Numbered from the stretch's first letter, positions 43,856 to 54,784 are shown. The stretch: 64,000 bases of DNA from Isoperla grammatica (GCA_945910005.1 OX246743.1:38185461-38249460), one strand, 5' to 3'. Notes: a model not told the origin generated them from the letters alone. Translations and numbers: made by a program.

Positions 43856-46800
43856 AGTAATGTTCAAAAATTGTACTATTTAAAAACTTCGTTGTCTGAA
43901 ATACCGTTGGCACTCATCTCAGAGTTTCAAATAATTGAGGAAAATTATCCCCTCGCTTTGCAAACGCTCGTCTCTCGTTATCAAAACAAGCGATTATTAG
44001 GGAGCTTGTATGTTCACAAGATTTTAGATTTTGTTCCTCTGAAAACGTCATCTTATGACGGTCTTCAAGCATTTCTCAAAGTACATCGCAATTCTGTCGA
44101 CTCTTTGAAAGCCCTGAATATTCCTGACCTGGGCGATTTCCTTCTACTGTGTTTGGCATTAGCTAACCTCGATACGTCATCTCGCAAGGCTTTTGAAACC
44201 AAACAATCGTCTAATTCGACTCCCGAATATAAATCGCTTATTGATTTTGTCGAAGACCAATCTAAAGTAATGGAGTTATGTGCTGTCGGTAAAAACTCAG
44301 TCACTTCTGTCAAAAGTTCTCCCCCTGTGAAGAAAGTAAATACGTTGGTGGTGTCATCTGATGTTTCGAACTTGAGCTCAAAACCATCTCACAATGACTC
44401 ATCTCGCAATCACGCTCATACTAACGTGTCCACTTGTCCGTTATGTAAGGCTTCGCATTCATTCTATCAATGTAATGCTTTCCGTGGTTTAACCGTAGAC
44501 CAACGTTACGACACTCTGCGACAGTTAAAACGCTGGTTTAATTGTATGGGTGCACATCTACGAACCCAATGCAGTTCGACAAAGTCTTGTTCCGTGTGTC
44601 ATAGTACCAGACATCACTCTATGTTGCATGTAGACTCCACTCAGTCTTCCGTGGACGATACTCCTGTCTCCGATCAAGGCCATCAGGTGCCACAGACTCT
44701 GTCGTGTCAAGTCCGGAGTTCGAACCCCACTCATCAAACTGTCATATTGGGCACCGTTCGCGCACTCATAAGTGATGCCCACGGGATATTGCACCCATTT
44801 CGTGCGGTTATTGACTCCGGGTCGCAAATCTCTGCCATCACTAATTCGTTAGTGCAACGTTTGGGTTTAAAGGTCAAACCAGCCACCGCCCAACTGTCAG
44901 GTGTTGGTCAAATTCATGCTCGTGTGCATGGTATCGTTCAATGCAGTATAGCTTCTCGACGTTCTAAGCAACCGGCTATGCATGTCCACGCCCACGTTCT
45001 CTCAACTATCGCCGGCAATTTGCCTACTTCCTCCGTGTCCACTGAGGTCATAAAGCGCTATCATGACCTTGACCTCGCTGACGATCACTTCAATGTTCCC
45101 GGACCCATTGATTTTCTCATTGGTGCCGATCTCTACTCTGACATTCTCTGTAAAACTGGAAACACAATCGTAGGCAGCAAACCTGCTGCACTCAACACAG
45201 TTTTCGGTTGGGTGATTTTGGGTCCAGTCAACTCTTCTGAACCTGCACCTGAGTCATCCTACTCATTTCTCGCCGTGACCAATACTCCTTTGGAACACAC
45301 TCTTCGTCTCTTCTGGGAAACAGAAGAAGTTAGTCGACCCCCCTCTCTAGACCCATTGGATTCACTCGCTGAAGAGCATTTCATTAAAACCCACTCTCGC
45401 GACCCATGCGGTCGCTACTCGGTCGCTCTACCTTTCAAGCCTGACTGCATCATGCCAGGCTATAATCGTGACGTCGCGCTCAAGAACTTTGTCAGTTTGG
45501 AGCGTCGTCTTAAGCGTGATCCTCCACTTCATGACACCTATCACGAGTTCATGAGTAAATACGCTCATTCACTGCATATGCAGCCTGCTCCTCAACCTTC
45601 AGAGTACATTATCCCGCACCATTGTGTACACAAGGTCACAAGCTCTACCACTAAGTTGCGAGTGGTATTCAACGCCTCCTCCCCTGATAAACGTGGAGTT
45701 GCTCTCAACCACGTCTTGCTCAGTGGTCCCAAACTTCAGAGTGACCTTCCCCGGGTTCTCACTACATTTCGTGTCTATCCCGTAGCCCTGTGCGCGGACG
45801 TGAGACAGATGTACCGTCAAATCCTTGTACACCAGGACGACCGTGTCTATCAGCACATATTTTGGCGCCCGGAGCCTTCCTCCCCTGTTATTGAGTATGA
45901 GCTCAATACAGTAACTTACGGTCTCACGCCCTCTGCTTTCCAGGCCCAAAGAGTGTTGCAGCAACTTGTCAAGGACGAGGGCGCGCAGTTTCCTCTCGCT
46001 TCACGCGCCCTCATTTCAAACATCTACATCGATGACATAGTATCCGGTGCCAGTGACCTTGACGAAGCTCTCGTGCTTCGCGCTGAGTTGCAATCGATCA
46101 CTCAGTGCGCCGGGGTCGAACTTCGCAAATGGGCTAGCAACTCTCCCGACGCTCTTAGCGCTCTTCCCCAGGACCACCTGGAGACTCCCCTGGTATTCTC
46201 TAACGATGAGCAGACTCTGAAAATTCTTGGATTGTTGTGGGACCCTCGCTCTGATTGCTTCAGTTTTCACACTCTACCATTCGAAGGTTGTGTCACCAAA
46301 CGTTCCATACTCTCCTACATTGCGCGCATATTCGACCCTCTCGGGTTTCTCACCCCTTCCCTCTCCTGGATGAAAGTGTTCATGCAGAATCTCTGGCTCT
46401 TGCGCGTGGAGTGGGACGAATCACTTCCGGAGTCGCTTTCTCAGACTTGGATCACTGCCATCGAAAGCGTGTCCAAGTTGAGTGATGTCAGTGTTCCGCG
46501 CCTCCTTGTTTTGAGTGACGCCACCTACCGGCTTGTGGGGTTTTGTGACGCCTCCGAGAAGGCCTATGCTGCTACTCTCTATTTGCACGTTGAGACGTGC
46601 TCGCAATCTCATGTCAGACTGTTGAGAGGCAGGAGCAAGGTCGCGCCCGTCAAGCTTCTCACTGTCCCTAAACTGGAGCTCAGTGGCGCACTGTTATTGT
46701 CTCGGGTGTTGAAAGAGGCCCTGCCCGCTCTCGAGTCCTTGCACATAGAAACAGTGTTGCTCTATACCGATTCCACGATCGTACTTGCCTGGCTCTCTAC

Positions 46801-48583
46801 CCCCCCGCACCAGCTTAAGACTTTCGTCGCCAATCGTGTGGTTGAAATTCTCGAGACCACTTCTCCTCTGAACTGGTCTCACGTTCGTTCCGAAGAGAAC
46901 CCTGCCGACTGTGCCTCTCGGGGACTTCTCCCCCAGGACTTGTTGAACCATCCCATATGGTTCTCTGGTCCCCCGTTCATGCGTTCGCCCCCCTTTACGT
47001 GGCCTCCCTCGGTCCCCTCGCGTGAACCTAGCCACGAGGTGCCTGAGCTGAAAGCGTCTCCCACAGTTCTGATCAGTCTTAATCCCGTTGTTGACCCTCT
47101 ACTAGTTAAGCTGCAAAGCTTCTCTTCGCTCGTCAAAGCCAAGCGCGTGTTTGGTCACGTGGTACGGTTTTCCCGCATTTTGCTTGCTCGCCGAAGTCAG
47201 CTTGCTCCCCCCACTGGTCCCCTGCTTCCGTTCGAACTTGACGACGCGATGCGTTTGTTCGTACGCATCACTCAACGACATTATTTCGCCAATGAGTTCA
47301 AGCAATTGGCGAAACACTTGCCCGTGTCTCACCGCTACGCCCCCCTCAAACCCTTCATTGACTCCCGTGGGTTTCTCAGGGTGGGCGGCAGACTTCACTA
47401 CTCTTCACTTCCCGAAGACGCACGTCATCCGCTCTTGCTTCCCAAAGAAGCTCATCTGTCCGCACTCTTGTGTGATGCTTTTCATCTCACGTCATTGCAC
47501 TCTGGCCCTCGCACTGTGCAAGCTCTCATTCAGCAGATGTATTGGATTGTTGCTTTACGCGGTTTATTGCGGCAACGCATTCGACGTTGCTTAACCTGTT
47601 TCAAATTCCGCGCCAAGCCTATTCAGCCAATCATGGCTGAGCTGCCTGAACCTCGCGCTAAGCCTTCACGCGCTTTCCTCAACGTAGGCACTGACTACGC
47701 TGGCCCTTTCTCCGTGAAGACGAGTTCCCGCCGTAACGCCCCCATCGTCAAGGGTTATTTGTGCCTGTTCATCTGCATGGCCACTAAGGCTATTCACCTA
47801 GAGTTGGTCTCGGACTTATCCACTGAAGCCTTCCTGGCCTGTCTTGATCGGTTTCTCGCTCGTCGTGGCCTCCCCGCTCATATTTATTCCGACTGTGGTC
47901 GTAATTACGTAGGTGCTGCCCGTACGCTCCGCGAGATTCACGATTCTCTCACCTCAGCTGAAACTACTATCGCTGACAAGCTCGCTCTACGTAATGTTCA
48001 GTGGCATTTCAACCCCCCTTACGCCCCTAATTTCGGTGGCCTATGGGAAGCTGGAGTGAAGTCCGCCAAACTACTTCTACACAGATTAATTAAGGATTCC
48101 TCCCTTAATTTCGAGGAGTATTCTACCCTGTTTGCACGTATTGAAGCCGTGTTGAACAGTCGACCTCTTTGTGCCACTTCGTTCGACCCCCTGGAAGGCC
48201 CTGATTACCTTTCCCCCGCCCACTTGTTGATTGGCACCTCACTTCTCGCACCTCCTGAAACAGCTATCGCCGAGTCCACTTCTCACCTTTCTCGTTGGCA
48301 TCAAGTCCGTCAGCTGCATCAATCCTTCTGGACGCGTTGGTCCAGAGAGTACTTGCATACGCAAATGCAGCGTGGGAAGTGGGTGCGCGCGTGTCCTAAT
48401 CTCAAGGTCGGTGACGTCGTCTTCGTGTTGGAACCCGCCACTACCCCTTTATCTTGGCCTATTGGCAGGGTGGTTCAAGTGTGCCCTGGTAACGACAACG
48501 TCGTCCGAGTCGCGTCCGTTCGCACGTCTAAAGGAGTGTTCACCCGACCAGTGAACAAGTTAGTTACCCTCCCCTCTCTTTAG
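43856..48583 (+). CDS. BEL/Pao gag C-terminus and Pol polyprotein (PR-RT-RH-IN)
   Basis: An open frame of about 1,575 codons continues the gag frame after the TAA. In order: rest of gag with Cys/His knuckles (about 44431-44640; CPLC...H...C, NCMGAHLRTQC); aspartic protease with DSG in VIDSGSQISAI (about 44808-44840); reverse transcriptase with LCADVRQMYRQI (about 45790) and the catalytic YIDD box (46024-46035); RNase H with GFCDASEKAYAATLY (about 46540) and LYTDSTIVLAWL (about 46761); integrase with the HHCC zinc domain (about 47480-47625), then VGTDYAGPF, YSDCGRNY and a Glu in FGGLWEAGVKSAK as the DDE triad (about 47683, 47886, 48031). Stop at 48583. It has no ATG of its own near the start. 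All catalytic residues I can check are present, so pol looks intact and young. GC content is well above the surrounding DNA. Confidence 0.95.
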   Translation, partial: SNVQKLYYLKTSLSEIPLALISEFQIIEENYPLALQTLVSRYQNKRLLGSLYVHKILDFVPLKTSSYDGLQAFLKVHRNSVDSLKALNIPDLGDFLLLCLALANLDTSSRKAFETKQSSNSTPEYKSLIDFVEDQSKVMELCAVGKNSVTSVKSSPPVKKVNTLVVSSDVSNLSSKPSHNDSSRNHAHTNVSTCPLCKASHSFYQCNAFRGLTVDQRYDTLRQLKRWFNCMGAHLRTQCSSTKSCSVCHSTRHHSMLHVDSTQSSVDDTPVSDQGHQVPQTLSCQVRSSNPTHQTVILGTVRALISDAHGILHPFRAVIDSGSQISAITNSLVQRLGLKVKPATAQLSGVGQIHARVHGIVQCSIASRRSKQPAMHVHAHVLSTIAGNLPTSSVSTEVIKRYHDLDLADDHFNVPGPIDFLIGADLYSDILCKTGNTIVGSKPAALNTVFGWVILGPVNSSEPAPESSYSFLAVTNTPLEHTLRLFWETEEVSRPPSLDPLDSLAEEHFIKTHSRDPCGRYSVALPFKPDCIMPGYNRDVALKNFVSLERRLKRDPPLHDTYHEFMSKYAHSLHMQPAPQPSEYIIPHHCVHKVTSSTTKLRVVFNASSPDKRGVALNHVLLSGPKLQSDLPRVLTTFRVYPVALCADVRQMYRQILVHQDDRVYQHIFWRPEPSSPVIEYELNTVTYGLTPSAFQAQRVLQQLVKDEGAQFPLASRALISNIYIDDIVSGASDLDEALVLRAELQSITQCAGVELRKWASNSPDALSALPQDHLETPLVFSNDEQTLKILGLLWDPRSDCFSFHTLPFEGCVTKRSILSYIARIFDPLGFLTPSLSWMKVFMQNLWLLRVEWDESLPESLSQTWITAIESVSKLSDVSVPRLLVLSDATYRLVGFCDASEKAYAATLYLHVETCSQSHVRLLRGRSKVAPVKLLTVPKLELSGALLLSRVLKEALPALESLHIETVLLYTDSTIVLAWLSTPPHQLKTFVANRVVEILETTSPLNWSHVRSEENPADCASRGLLPQDLLNHPIWFSGPPFMRSPPFTWPPSVPSREPSHEVPELKASPTVLISLNPVVDPLLVKLQSFSSLVKAKRVFGHVVRFSRILLARRSQLAPPTGPLLPFELDDAMRLFVRITQRHYFANEFKQLAKHLPVSHRYAPLKPFIDSRGFLRVGGRLHYSSLPEDARHPLLLPKEAHLSALLCDAFHLTSLHSGPRTVQALIQQMYWIVALRGLLRQRIRRCLTCFKFRAKPIQPIMAELPEPRAKPSRAFLNVGTDYAGPFSVKTSSRRNAPIVKGYLCLFICMATKAIHLELVSDLSTEAFLACLDRFLARRGLPAHIYSDCGRNYVGAARTLREIHDSLTSAETTIADKLALRNVQWHFNPPYAPNFGGLWEAGVKSAKLLLHRLIKDSSLNFEEYSTLFARIEAVLNSRPLCATSFDPLEGPDYLSPAHLLIGTSLLAPPETAIAESTSHLSRWHQVRQLHQSFWTRWSREYLHTQMQRGKWVRACPNLKVGDVVFVLEPATTPLSWPIGRVVQVCPGNDNVVRVASVRTSKGVFTRPVNKLVTLPSL

Positions 48584-48682
48584 TCGTTCGTTTCGGGGTG
48601 TTGTTAGATTTAGGTTTTGTAGTTCTTAGTTTGTTATTTCTCATTGTCCTATCTAAAATTGGTCTATTTTAGGTGGGCGGTA

Positions 48683-49221
48683 TGTTCGCGCCATTTATTC
48701 GTCGCTAGTAATATGTATTTTTCCGGTGTTGGTTCACCTGTATATTATTGTCATATGTTTCGATTTTGGGCCAATCACGTATTCTCTTACTGTTTTCCCG
48801 TTGTCAGCACGCAGCTTATCTCTAATCTAGTCAGTAGTGTCCCGTTCTCCGACCTCGTCGGTCACGTCTGTATTGCTCGAGCTTCGATCTCGTGAAGTTC
48901 AATTTTTCTAGTGTTCCAGTCTTCGACCTCGTCGGTCACGTCAAGTTGGTTTTCTCTCTCGTTATTCTCTCGTTGCGCCCAAGACTGCTTCCTCGACGCT
49001 GCATGTCCTGGGTTCGATCGCCTTCCAGGCATTTTCATCTTTCCTTCTTTTCTCTTCTAAACTCGAGTTTCTTTCTTCTATCTCTTTCTCTCGACGGCCA
49101 CTTTCCGCCAGTCGCTATTATCTACGCTACGTCACCTTCGAACATCATTGGGGTAAGTTTCAAACACAAATATATACAGTCCACTAAAAAACTCTTCGGA
49201 GTGAGCACCCCGGCTCAAACA
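48683..49221 (+). repeat. 3' LTR of the BEL/Pao element
   Basis: 539 bp, same ends as the 5' LTR. A purine-rich AGGTGGGCGG immediately precedes it and can serve as the polypurine tract. Confidence 0.96.
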
Positions 49222-49226
49222 GTATC

Positions 49227-50620
49227 TTACAATACAATAGCCACATCTCTATTTTGTAAAACTTTAATCTTGTATCGAAAATCTAATTGTCTGCTGCTTG
49301 TATTTAACAAAATACTTATACTTTTCTCAATTCGTCTGTCCATAGTGTATTTACGTCGCCAAAAATGGAAATTAATGTTTGGTTTTCATTTATCAATGTC
49401 AATATTACATGTAATCTCTAAATAACTTATTTATTATGTGCACGTTTGTTATGACGGCTCCTAGGTCATTAACATTAACATATAGGTACCATACCATTTA
49501 ACCATTAGTATATTCTGATTTGTAATTTGTATACCGTCACATTTGAGAAAGTGGTAAAAATAGTCAGTTTTAAATAATAATCACAGGTAATGCTTCAATG
49601 GAAGAAGTGATGTAAAGCTTTGACCTATGTATTTTTTATTATGTATGTTAGCGTTCTACAGCACAATATTACAATTTGTATATACCTTGATTATTTTTTT
49701 AGTACAAGATTACCAAAGTTATGTACTTGAGAATTTACATGGATACAAACAAACACACATAAATGTAAAATTTCAATGAAAAAACAACAAACTACGTTTA
49801 AGTAGCAGAAAAACTAAATATGGCTATTAGATATTACATCATTCCTTGCTAACTACACAGCAAAAGAACATACCAAGAATTAAAGCAAATTACTATCCCT
49901 ATCTACATAAAGCTCGCTGATTACTATGCAAGAATTCTGCTATAACTTTCATTAATTATATAAAGCAAAAAACCTACTATTTCTAACATTAAGTTAATTT
50001 TAAGAATTAACATACAATAGAACGTACTTTACAGAATTTATCTATAAGAAACATTTTTTTTTTTTTTATCTTATGCCGAAAGTTTGATTTTTCAATCATT
50101 TTTCTTCCTAGCTTTCAAAATGAAAACCATGATACACTTTTTCACAGTAAGGAATGTTAATTGTTGAATAACATGAAGTATGAGTATTATTCCCACAATA
50201 CATAGATAAAACTATCATAGTAATTGTTTAACTACATGTTACAGTATACAGTACTGTACATATTAAATACTATGCTACAACCATGTATATACAAGCATAG
50301 TTCCTTTTCTTCACATTTTTTTCAATATACTTTTTATCTTTTTAATTTTTATGTATTTATGTGTCTGATTAAATCTACTTATTGGTGTTAAGAAAAAATA
50401 AGTTTTCTTACAACATTCAATATTTACCACTAACCTGATTTAATATGAAATAGAGATAACAAAATTACAGTTAACATTGATTTATATAATATATGTGTGT
50501 GATGACTTGAGCCACAATCACCGGGGATAGAACTTAGTATATAGGATTATACTTTTCAACTCAAACACTCTGAAATGGTGATGTACAATGTGAAACTTCT
50601 AAATAACATTAAATTAAAGT

Positions 50621-50692
<72 letters not shown>

Positions 50693-51149
50693 TCAATCCT
50701 TCTAGCAGTGTATACCGACTACTATTTTTGCCGTATCTGAACTGTACTGTACTCTTTTGCCACAATCCTTTCCGCTTTGTACTGTGTTAAACCAGCATAT
50801 TGATTTTATCTTTACGGCCACCATATATCCAATCCAAATGTTCTTAAAATTGTCATAGAGAGCCGGTAAAAGAGAGTTCATAAAGAGGTAAATCACCCAT
50901 AATATCGTATAATTGTTAAACATTTACGATAGTCTGCCAAAGGAAACAAAAATGAATGTGAGCCAGTCAGAGCCGTAAACTTCCATCGCCATTCTTCTAC
51001 CAACCACTGTCGACGTACTGTAAATGTTTCGATTGTCCATAAGACAGAGAAAATACTGCGAGAAACTCAGTTATTTCGGAGATTTAAATTGTGATTACAT
51101 TTTTAAACTTTAATTGCAACACGGATAAGACAAAAACTCTGAAATCACT
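49227..51149. other. intronic AT-rich DNA with AATC microsatellite
   Basis: No exon is found. A perfect AATC tetranucleotide repeat runs about 50621-50692. A fragment of the TTATGACGG MITE end lies near 49449. Confidence 0.6.
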
Positions 51150-51725
51150 GGTATTACTTCGTTCTTTTCCATTCTGCACATTCTTAATAATATGGTGATT
51201 TAAGCTAGGAGGAAAATATCAAAATTCCCGTTGAGCGCGGATAAAAGAACTCCGAAAAAACACCGGTATTACTTGGCTTCTTTTCCGCACATATTCTTAA
51301 TATGGCGATTTAAGTTAGGAAGGAAGTATTAAAATTCCCTTTGTAACGGAGATGATTCAAGAACTCCAAAAAAAAAAACACCAGTATTACTTGGTTCTTT
51401 CCCGCACACATTCTTAAAATGGCGATTTAAGTTAGGAAGGAAGTACTAAAATTCCCTTTGCAATGCAGATGAGTCAATACCCAAAAATCACTGGTATCAC
51501 TGGTTCTTTCCCGCACACATTTTTAATATGGCGATTTAAGTTAGGAGGGAAGTAGGAAGTACTAAAATTTCCTTTGTAACGCTGACGAGTCAAGAAAAAC
51601 AACACCGGTATTACTTGGCTTCTTTCCCGCACACATTCTTAATATGGCGATTTAAGTTAGGAGAAGGACGTATTAAAATTCCCCTTGAACGCGGATGAGT
51701 CAAGAACTAAAAAAAAAAAAAAACC
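51150..51725 (-). pseudogene. five degenerate tandem copies of the last finger of exon 3
   Basis: Downstream of the exon 3 stop, the phrase GCACACATTCTTAATATGGC, GATTTAAGTTAGGA, AGTAYTAAAATTCCCTTTG recurs every 110-130 bp (GATTTAAG at about 51199, 51307, 51424, 51535, 51650). It aligns with the exon's own end (CACACGTTCTTAATATGTCG, then CGATTCAAATTAGAAGACG). On the minus strand the copies keep RHxKNVCG-like residues, but the first Cys codon is lost and a 2-bp insertion shifts the frame, so they cannot make fingers. They are decayed tandem duplications of a single zinc-finger unit. Confidence 0.8.
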
Positions 51726-51733
51726 CACTGGTT

Positions 51734-52149
51734 TTAAGCCTGCTTTGTTTCTTTTCCACACACGTTCTTAATATGTCGATTCAAATTAGAAGACGTGTTG
51801 AAACTCCCGTTACAATGCGGACAAGTCAAGAACTCTTGGCCGCACTCGTTCTTCAAATGCTGATCCAACTCCGCAGTCAGAAGAAACTTCTTGCTACACT
51901 TCGAGCACGAGAACTCTTTTCCGCACTCGTACTTCGCGTGGCGAGTCAGCTGGCTCTTGAACTTGAACTTCACGTTGCAGCTCTGACACTTGAACTCTTT
52001 GCCGCACTCGTGGTTCAAGTGGTAGGTGAGCGCCCTCTTGAAGCGGAAGTTGAGGCCGCAGTTCTGACACTTGAACTCTGCGGGTGTTGTCGCTGCCCAT
52101 TGCATCATCTGCACGATGGGGATGCACGAGAGAGCTGCGGCCGCAGCAG
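51734..52149 (-). CDS. lola: lola-like alternative terminal exon 3: four C2HC zinc fingers
   Basis: The acceptor GTGTTCCAG precedes 52149, entry is phase 1, and about 137 codons end at 51734. A short Ala-rich lead (AAAAALSCIPIV) precedes four C-x2-C-x12-H-x4-C fingers (HEC, YEC, NEC, VCG endings), then a short tail KETKQA. All are C2HC. The finger framework is shared with exons 1 and 2 (KEF linker, HxxxECG). The last finger is the source of the degenerate tandem copies downstream. It is a DNA-binding C-terminus, mutually exclusive with the others. A 193-bp hairpin (52209-52401) starts 60 bp upstream of the acceptor, close to where a branch point would lie. Confidence 0.85.
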
Positions 52150-52208
52150 CTGGAACACAGACGTGGTGGTTAGTTTTGCCCTCAAGACAACGTTATTTAT
52201 ATGTATAT

Positions 52209-52401
52209 GAGCATGTCGTCTTTGCGGTATCAAGCCCTCTCAGATGAGTGTTATGTTGTGAATCGATTGCTGACCGTCCTACCGTTAGCATCGACTACAG
52301 AAGATGGCAGGAACGTCCCTGCCGAAACGTCGAGTAAACCGGTTCTTTTCAGAACCAAACACTCATCCGAGAGGGCTTGATACCGCAAAGACGACATGCT
52401 C
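52209..52401. mobile_element. foldback element with hammerhead-like motif (possible Penelope-like remnant)
   Basis: 54-bp arms starting GAGCATGTCGTCTTTGCGG mirror each other. The interior at 52291-52333 reads CAGAAGAT, then the perfect stem GGCAGG/CCTGCC, then GAAAC, bounded by TCGAC/GTCGA. This is hammerhead-like, with U4 replaced by A in CUGAUGA. Similar GAAACGTCG sequences are common in Penelope-like elements. Confidence 0.6.
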
Positions 52402-53694
52402 TCACCTGGTAGCCCTGAAAATCTACGAATCAATATATATATATTATACCAGTTCAATTCAGTAGTAACATTTTGTAGCTAGTAGTAGCAACAAAAATAG
52501 ATCACTGTTTAATACAGATTTTAAAAAATGCCTAACATTTTTAATAAATAATGCTATTGGTGCTATTGGTGGGAAGACAGAAAAGTATGGATAGAATTTG
52601 TAGAAAGAGCAGAGGAAGAAGAAAGTGGAGCGGACGGAGCCAGAGGAAGTTAACATGAGGGAACATGGCCAGCCGGCTTCGATGTACCTAGGGGCCAGAA
52701 TATGATGGGATTAATTTCCTATCTCCTACCCGACTTCATTGTTGGACACAGGGAGCAGATATTATATATTTTGAAAAAAATGCTATTGATTCAACAATGG
52801 TGTGATATACGTCTACCCAAATGTTTAAATACTTACTTTATTTTTTATTTTATTCCTAAGAAAGTCATCGTGAAACATTTGGAAATAAGCGCCGATACGT
52901 TGATAACGGAACATTATTAATAATATGTAAATAGTGAACAGTTGTGAGAGTATTGACCTTCTTTGAAGAAATTTTAATTTAATTTTCTAAGTGATACAGC
53001 TCACATTATTTACTAGAAGAAAGAACTCCTTTGAATTTGCACAGCTGTAGTCAGACAAACAATCAACAATAATAAAAATACTAATAATAATATTCAAATA
53101 TGTATCATTAATTTGTTCTTTAATTTTGTTAACCCCCCACCACAAGTAAATCAAAATTAAATCATATAATTGTTCACTGAGTGCCTGCCCGGCAAGTGAG
53201 AGAACTGGGTTCGATTCCCAGCGAGGTCGATTTTTTACATTCTGTCATACATCCTCTTACAGTGGTACATATTTTGCTGACATTTGCTACATTTTTGCTA
53301 AGGATTTTGACGCTTATATGGAAATAACATAAATAAAACAATAAGGTATAACAACCATGGATGCACTAAGCAAATTGGGTCATTATAAACCACTGTCACC
53401 ACCAGCATAACCCAAACAGCGTGTTAGATTCCTTACCTTACCCCATTCCTTACCAAGCTGCTGTACCACACTTGTCAACTTAGAGCCATGCAAATAAAAT
53501 CCATATTGATGGCAATTTCACAACATAGTCTGAAATAAGGTGTATTTAAGTAAAGATATGTTTTTGCGCTTTTGGATTGAGATGCCAAATTGGTGAACAT
53601 GTATTTTTGGAAACGCTAATTTTACAAGAAATAAAGTGTTCCCATTCCAACTGAGTTCAGAATTGAAGTGTAAGAAACCCCGTCTTAGGTCCGT
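52402..53694. other. intronic DNA with dispersed-repeat scraps
   Basis: 53172-53240 has a tRNA B box (GGGTTCGATTCCCAG) and is probably a SINE head fragment. 53565-53625 resembles 22856-22930. No exon is found. Confidence 0.45.
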
Positions 53695-53845
53695 ATGCAT
53701 AGTCCAGACTCAAGGCTTCCTCAACTCAGCCTCTCCTCAGCCTCACCCAAACACCAATCGCGGAGCAGCATTGCTCTGTGGACGGCTCTGTGATTGGTGG
53801 CTAGGTGAGGCTGAGTTGAGGAGGGCATTAGTGTGAACTATGCAT
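53695..53845. mobile_element. 151-bp MITE
   Basis: ATGCATAGTCCAGACT, then CCTCAACTCAGCCTC, then CACCAATC are mirrored by the right half. A short GC-rich loop lies between the arms. Confidence 0.75.
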
Positions 53846-54199
53846 TCGGGCCTTTTTCAAGGTTTTGATGACATAAAAAATAGATGTTACAAAACGCTAA
53901 GAAAACGCTAAACAAACGTATTTAAGTAATTTCCACAGATACAAGATGGTGGTAAATAAACTAAGACACAATGATAGCTTGTAAGGTATGTTATTTACAA
54001 TCTGATGGCACACCAACTTGAATACATTAACTGATTTTCAGTGGCAACCTAATACAATATCATCCACTAAGTCTATCATAATAATAATATACATGTACTA
54101 AAAATAACTAATATACACTGTTATAGTTATCAATATTGTTTGTAGAGATATATAATTATTTTCAGTCATTCCAGCAGAAAAATTAAACAGCTTAAAAAC
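53846..54199. other. intronic AT-rich DNA
   Basis: AACGCTAA words near 53890 continue the dispersed repeat. Otherwise nothing. Confidence 0.4.
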
Positions 54200-54527
54200 A
54201 AAATCGGAGACTTCATTTTAGGTGCAAGAGATAATCCTCAAAGGAGACTAATTTTACCAAAGAACTTGCCCGTGTAGCACTTACACGCGCGTTAGATCTT
54301 CAGTTCTCTAATGAATCGTAAACTTCAATAGAGAACCCTGGACCTTTCCCACGTTGCCATATCAAATACCCGCGACATGCAAGCGACCGCTACTGCAGTG
54401 AGTGTTGAATCATGGCAACGCCGCAGCGCACAGATGATTAAAATTAGGGTGGCTATCCGACGGACCTCACTTATTCCGCATCAATGGAGAGCGGCAAACT
54501 TCGGCTTACTATGGAGTCTCCGATTTT
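54200..54527 (+). mobile_element. MITE with AAAATCGGAGACT ends
   Basis: The terminal inverted repeat AAAATCGGAGACT is mirrored at AGTCTCCGATTTT. AAC flanks both ends, a possible 3-bp duplication. A second, inverted family member is at 41684-42029. Confidence 0.75.
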
Positions 54528-54784
54528 AACCAATCACAGCAAAAAAGAATATAATACTATTATCTAACTTTAAAATCTATACATTATACTATACAGTTCT
54601 AAGTATGGCGTGATACATATATAGAACCCCCCTCTACCCATTTTCTTGCTATCTACTTTAAGTTCTTACGAAACCACAATTCGGGCATTTAATATTGTGT
54701 AGCTTTCCCAAGATATATATAAAACAAAAATAAAAAATGAATTTCGCTTGGTTTTTATAGTAAGTTGCCGTTAACAGAGGATGC
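54528..54784. other. intronic AT-rich DNA
   Basis: Nothing recognised. Confidence 0.4.

Larger units (their letters stand above)
42631..49221 (+). mobile_element. full-length BEL/Pao LTR retrotransposon
   Basis: Two 539-bp LTRs (TG...CA) enclose gag and pol. The insertion is flanked by a 5-bp duplication GTATC (42626-42630, 49222-49226). Pol order is protease, RT, RNase H, integrase in one frame with gag, as in BEL/Pao. There is only about 100 bp between the end of pol and the right LTR, so no env. The LTRs look identical by eye, implying recent insertion. One in-frame stop interrupts gag at 43853-43855. The element lies antisense within the intron between zinc-finger exons 2 and 3. Confidence 0.96.

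Noticed and set aside
44065..47398. Minus-strand open frames opposite pol (up to 121 codons)
   Set aside because: Shadow frames of a GC-richer coding region; no domains.
43391..48683. Endogenous retrovirus with env
   Set aside because: Only about 100 bp separate the pol stop from the right LTR and no further frame exists. The domain order and LTR features fit BEL/Pao.
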